Assembly (NCBI GenBank): GCA_947561585.1
Contig: CANNZV010000506.1
Coordinates: forward strand, 248,001-312,000
From: Caprella mutica
Taxonomy: Eukaryota > Arthropoda > Malacostraca > Amphipoda > Caprellidae
Length of the DNA: 64,000 nucleotides
Direction of reading: 5' to 3'
The position numbers and the translations under genes were made by a program. The stretch's first letter is position 1, and each line of letters begins with the position of its first letter. Positions 60,401 through 64,000 of this stretch are shown here, piece after piece. The notes beneath the pieces are model-generated. The model did no database searches, had not been told where the DNA came from, and saw only the letters and a list, made by a program, of their open reading frames with translations.

Positions 60401-63400
60401 CCCTCGGCTCGCTACTAAAATAACTAAGTAACTATCAGGAGTGTTCTTTGAAATCCTCGACTCTGCTGTTCTCCAAGCTTAGAAATAATTACTTATTTAT
60501 TTTACAAAGAGGAGGAAGTCTTCTACTTTAACTATTGTTGTATAATATGATGAATAAATTACCTAATTCTCAGTAATATTTAAATGAATAACATTGCAAA
60601 TATTATTCAAAACTGTATGCGATTTCTTCATATTACAGGTTTCAGTTTCTCTTTTTATTTTCTCCCCTATAAATTGTGACCTGAAGACATATCCAGTCTT
60701 AATATTTCTAGGAGTTATCTTCAGTTTCTATCTATTCTGATCTAATGGGCAATTTGGAAATGTGACACACGTCTGTCTCAGACTGGGACTGACATCATCA
60801 ACAACTACGCCCGTCAACACCAAAATTATTTTTGCTCTTAAAATAAAATATATAATTCGGTCAATAGATTCCCAGAATGTTCAAAACAATAAATTGGATT
60901 TCTGTAAAATTTGTTACACTGAAAAATATGTAAAATTAATCTTGGTTATTTTTAGTGTCAATAAATTTATTTTTCGAAGATGTATTTTATTATTTATGTT
61001 AAAAGTTACTATATTTTCTAAGACAATATTTTTCCATTAGAAACCATATTGTGTCCAATTATGAACTAGTCTTTTCTCTCTAAAATCTTTTGCGCCATAT
61101 ACGGTATCACATTTCTTAATAAGTTGGTTGAATCTGATCAAAATCTGGCAATTTGTTTCCCCTTCCCCTGGCTTAACGAAGACCAAAGATTCAAGACGAG
61201 GATGGATGATGCGACACACAAAGACTGAGGAAGATTCTTCGGGAGGGGAGGAACTTTATTGTGCTGGAATGGTGTTGGGACTTTGGCATCGATGGCTGTG
61301 TTTCCGATGTGATAAATGAATCTCAAGTCTGCGTAGATCAATGACTGTCAGTCGGTGATCTAGAGGCCTAATCCTCAGTGATCAGCAGTTACATTGATCA
61401 GCTGCGTACAAAGATCATCAGATGAAGTGCTCTGTTAACAGAGGATAAAATGAAGGGTAGCTTAAAATTCTTATTTCGTTCACTTGTACTCTATCATAGT
61501 TTAAGATTAATTTATTTACGTTGTTTTTAATTTAATAATTCTTATATGTAATGAATTCTCTTCACAAAATATATTATTTTAAATTACATATGTTAATATA
61601 TTAAATTGATATAGCGGAACTAGAAAATTGAATACAGAAATTTAAGCATTTTTAGTGATATTGCGAGAAAATGTTAGATAAATTCAAATAGAATATCTTT
61701 GGTTCAAATTTGTGAACATTGTTGATTGAACAGTGTTAGTCTTTTTGCGATAGTGACAGTGATTAACAATGATCAAAGGTTTACTCTTCCTTTCGACAAC
61801 CCGGAGTGAGGATTTGTCGATTCGTTGTCTCTATACTTTAGATTGTTGATCAACATCGAATTTACAAAGCCCGGGCTTTAAGCAGAATTCAAATAATTAG
61901 TTTATATTTCGAACCGGTACTGAACATCACCGAGCAGAGAAATCTCCCTACAAAAATTAATTTAGATGCGTTAATTACCGAATTTTCGATTGACTGGTTA
62001 GGAAATTTGAAAAAAGGTTATATGGACATAGGATAAAGTCTCTTTTAATGTAACTATTTAACATTAAATTAGTTTATAGAACTATATAGAGTGAAATAGG
62101 TACCTGCCATTAAAAACAGTCTCAATCTATATCTGTAAATCGATGATGTACTACTCTATTTCTCTTTGGATATTCGATCGGTTAATCAGATATAAGAATG
62201 ATTGAAAGATAAAACCACATCACTAACGACATAAATCCTCTAATAATGATAATAAATACAGGTACAATTCATTATCCACATCATTAAGTATGGCTATCTT
62301 CATTATCAGGAGTGCAGGGTATAACATTACTATATCATTATTTACATAATGGACGCAGCGTTATCTTTTCCATTATTATTATATCTTGGGGAGACCCTTC
62401 TATTACACGAGATGAGAACTATCGACCTGAGAATGAGTATACCTGTGACAATCACTCTCCAGTGTATCTGATCACATATTCATTAATGTGGCATCCATGC
62501 TCTTCAGTCTTCTTTTTTCACATGAAATGATGAAACGTTCGCGCGTTTTTCTTTCTCATTCTTTTAATTGATAGATAATTTTTTATTTTTGATACTGTAA
62601 AGGTTACAAACTGAGTGAGTAGGAATATTAGATGTAAGAAATATACAGCTAAATCATATGCTGTGATAAGGTCACCATTAATACTGTATTTGTTATATAT
62701 ACGATGAGTTGCAGTGTACACCATTGTGTTATTCCTATGGGGAATTAATCCTGTGATAGTGGTATATTTGTTATTATTCACTGCATTGTATATACAGCTG
62801 GTGATAAGTTAATAGACAGTCAGTGGTGTGGAATTAAGAAGACTATTAGGAATTAGTATCATATATATAATTTTCGGTAAATAAATTATCATGTAGTGAG
62901 TAATAGGTATTTATTTATTATTAGCAAGGTATTACATGATATATACTGACAGAGAGAACCATTAACATAAGAAGCAACTGAATTTAATTGTCCACTGAAT
63001 TTAAAACTTAAATTTTGAACAAAACTGTTTATTTCATTATTTTATTTTATTTATTTATTAACATCAAAATACTTTCAGCCCAGTGGTATCTAAGCCTCAT
63101 TCCTCGTAATAAATTCCATCCTTGATAAGCACATCATTTAAATGATGCATGCAACTATTTACTCCATTAATCAAACACCATCTATAAAATCATCATTTAT
63201 TTTGTTGCGTTCAATCAATCAGAACGTCTCTCCACCTCTCCCGTTGTTTTCAACATCCCTCCATTTATGCAAATCCCGCCACTCTTTCACTCCTCTAATT
63301 ACTCCATTCAAAAGATGATAGATTGATCACTAAATTCATTAATTATGTCCACTATTTATAACCCTGCATCGACCGCCATTTTTCGGAACAGCCCCCCTCC

Positions 63401-64000
63401 CCTCCTCCTCCTTCTAAAGAAACCAAGAAAACAATTCCACACACGTATTCAAATGGCTCTTTCGGTACTTGGATCTTTTTTGGGGAGAATATCTTCATCG
63501 CCTTCGCGTTCTTGCAGCACACCTCAGAGCCCAAATTTTGGGAGAGGATTTTTAGTTAATCTTTCACTTAGGGTGAATTGAAAATAATAAAATTGTGTAT
63601 AATTTGTTACCTAATCTACTTAGGTATAAGAGTAATCTCAGTTTAATTGGGGATTAATTTTTTGTGGGATAGTGCTTACACAAGATGCTTTATTTAGTAA
63701 TGGAATTGGATTCGATAGCAAGCTTCGTATTTCTCTGTGGGCATCTCAAACGATCAAATCTTTTCCTTTTCTCTCGATTGATGTCTCTTATCTCCAGTGG
63801 AAGCTCATTTATCTTCTTCCTTACCATCCATCTCTTTTGTAGATTCAATGAGTTGGAGGACGAGTGACAGTTTAAATAATCCTCCTTCGGACCGATTGAT
63901 TAAATCTCTCTAAAAGGAACTAATTTAACTTCTCAAGTCACTTCTCAGATTGGTGTTAGGTTGTACCAGATTTGAGAATTGGGCGGTGCAATCTCCACAA
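60401..64000. other. Unique to AT-rich sequence to the window end
   Basis: 61320-61430 is rich in TGATCA-like strings. 61070-61320 and 63340-63570 are less AT-rich and give frames on both strands with no recognised motif. A pyrimidine-rich run (CCCCCCTCCCCTCCTCCTCC) lies at about 63392. No gene is assigned. Confidence 0.45.

Noticed and set aside
61037..61341. Three overlapping frames of 60-67 codons
   Set aside because: They lie on both strands in the same bases, with no recognisable domain or exon boundaries.

Overview
The window reads as a non-coding stretch of an AT-rich (roughly 70% A+T by eye) animal genome. There is no dense gene packing, no Shine-Dalgarno/operon structure, and no long open frame except those generated by tandem repeats. 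An invertebrate is the best fit. The arthropod-type TCAGT initiator cluster before the only convincing exon leans towards an arthropod, while the GGTCAAGGTCA-type dispersed repeat is of a kind I associate with lophotrochozoans as well, so the phylum is not settled from this sequence.

The best-supported gene is on the + strand. A promoter-like block at about 5130-5340 is followed by a first coding exon (start codon 5507, splice donor at 5579/5580) encoding a signal peptide; the rest of the mature protein is not identified here. From 5580 to at least 52.9 kb, and probably to the end of the window, the sequence looks like one very long first intron. Inside it are polypyrimidine-AG sites followed at once by a donor-like GT (31932/31933, 36930/36931, 52890/52891), the form of recursive splice sites, and two short candidate microexons (42180-42203 and 52891-52926) that keep the reading phase of exon 1. 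These are hypotheses, not proven exons.

The most obvious property is the density of minisatellites: more than twenty unrelated arrays, with units of mostly 13-44 bp, occupying about a tenth of the window. Almost every long ORF (for example at 4.7, 12.1-12.4, 29.9-30.3, 30.5-31.5, 47.9-48.3 and 51.8-52.3 kb) is an artefact of these arrays. Some arrays share cores: CACAGTGnCTTTTCAC at 25.0 and 30.6 kb, and CTATGGCCCCACCATA (either strand) at 1.6, 2.7-3.1, 27.06 and 36.1 kb.

Mobile-element remnants are small and non-autonomous: a foldback/MULE-like element with ~190-bp inverted arms made of subterminal repeats (1732-2673), a hairpin MITE family (partial copy ending at 850; 7793-7958; 17321-17541), a hAT-like terminus (36951-37055) and two dispersed repeat families.

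Between the arrays are blocks of higher-complexity, less AT-rich, non-repetitive DNA (about 12.9-17.3, 18.4-23.7, 32.7-34.2, 37.1-37.5, 43.9-46.4 and 54.2-60.4 kb). They contain no convincing coding sequence and are the places to look for enhancers. I did not find a new enzymatic or defence system; the interesting signals here are structural.
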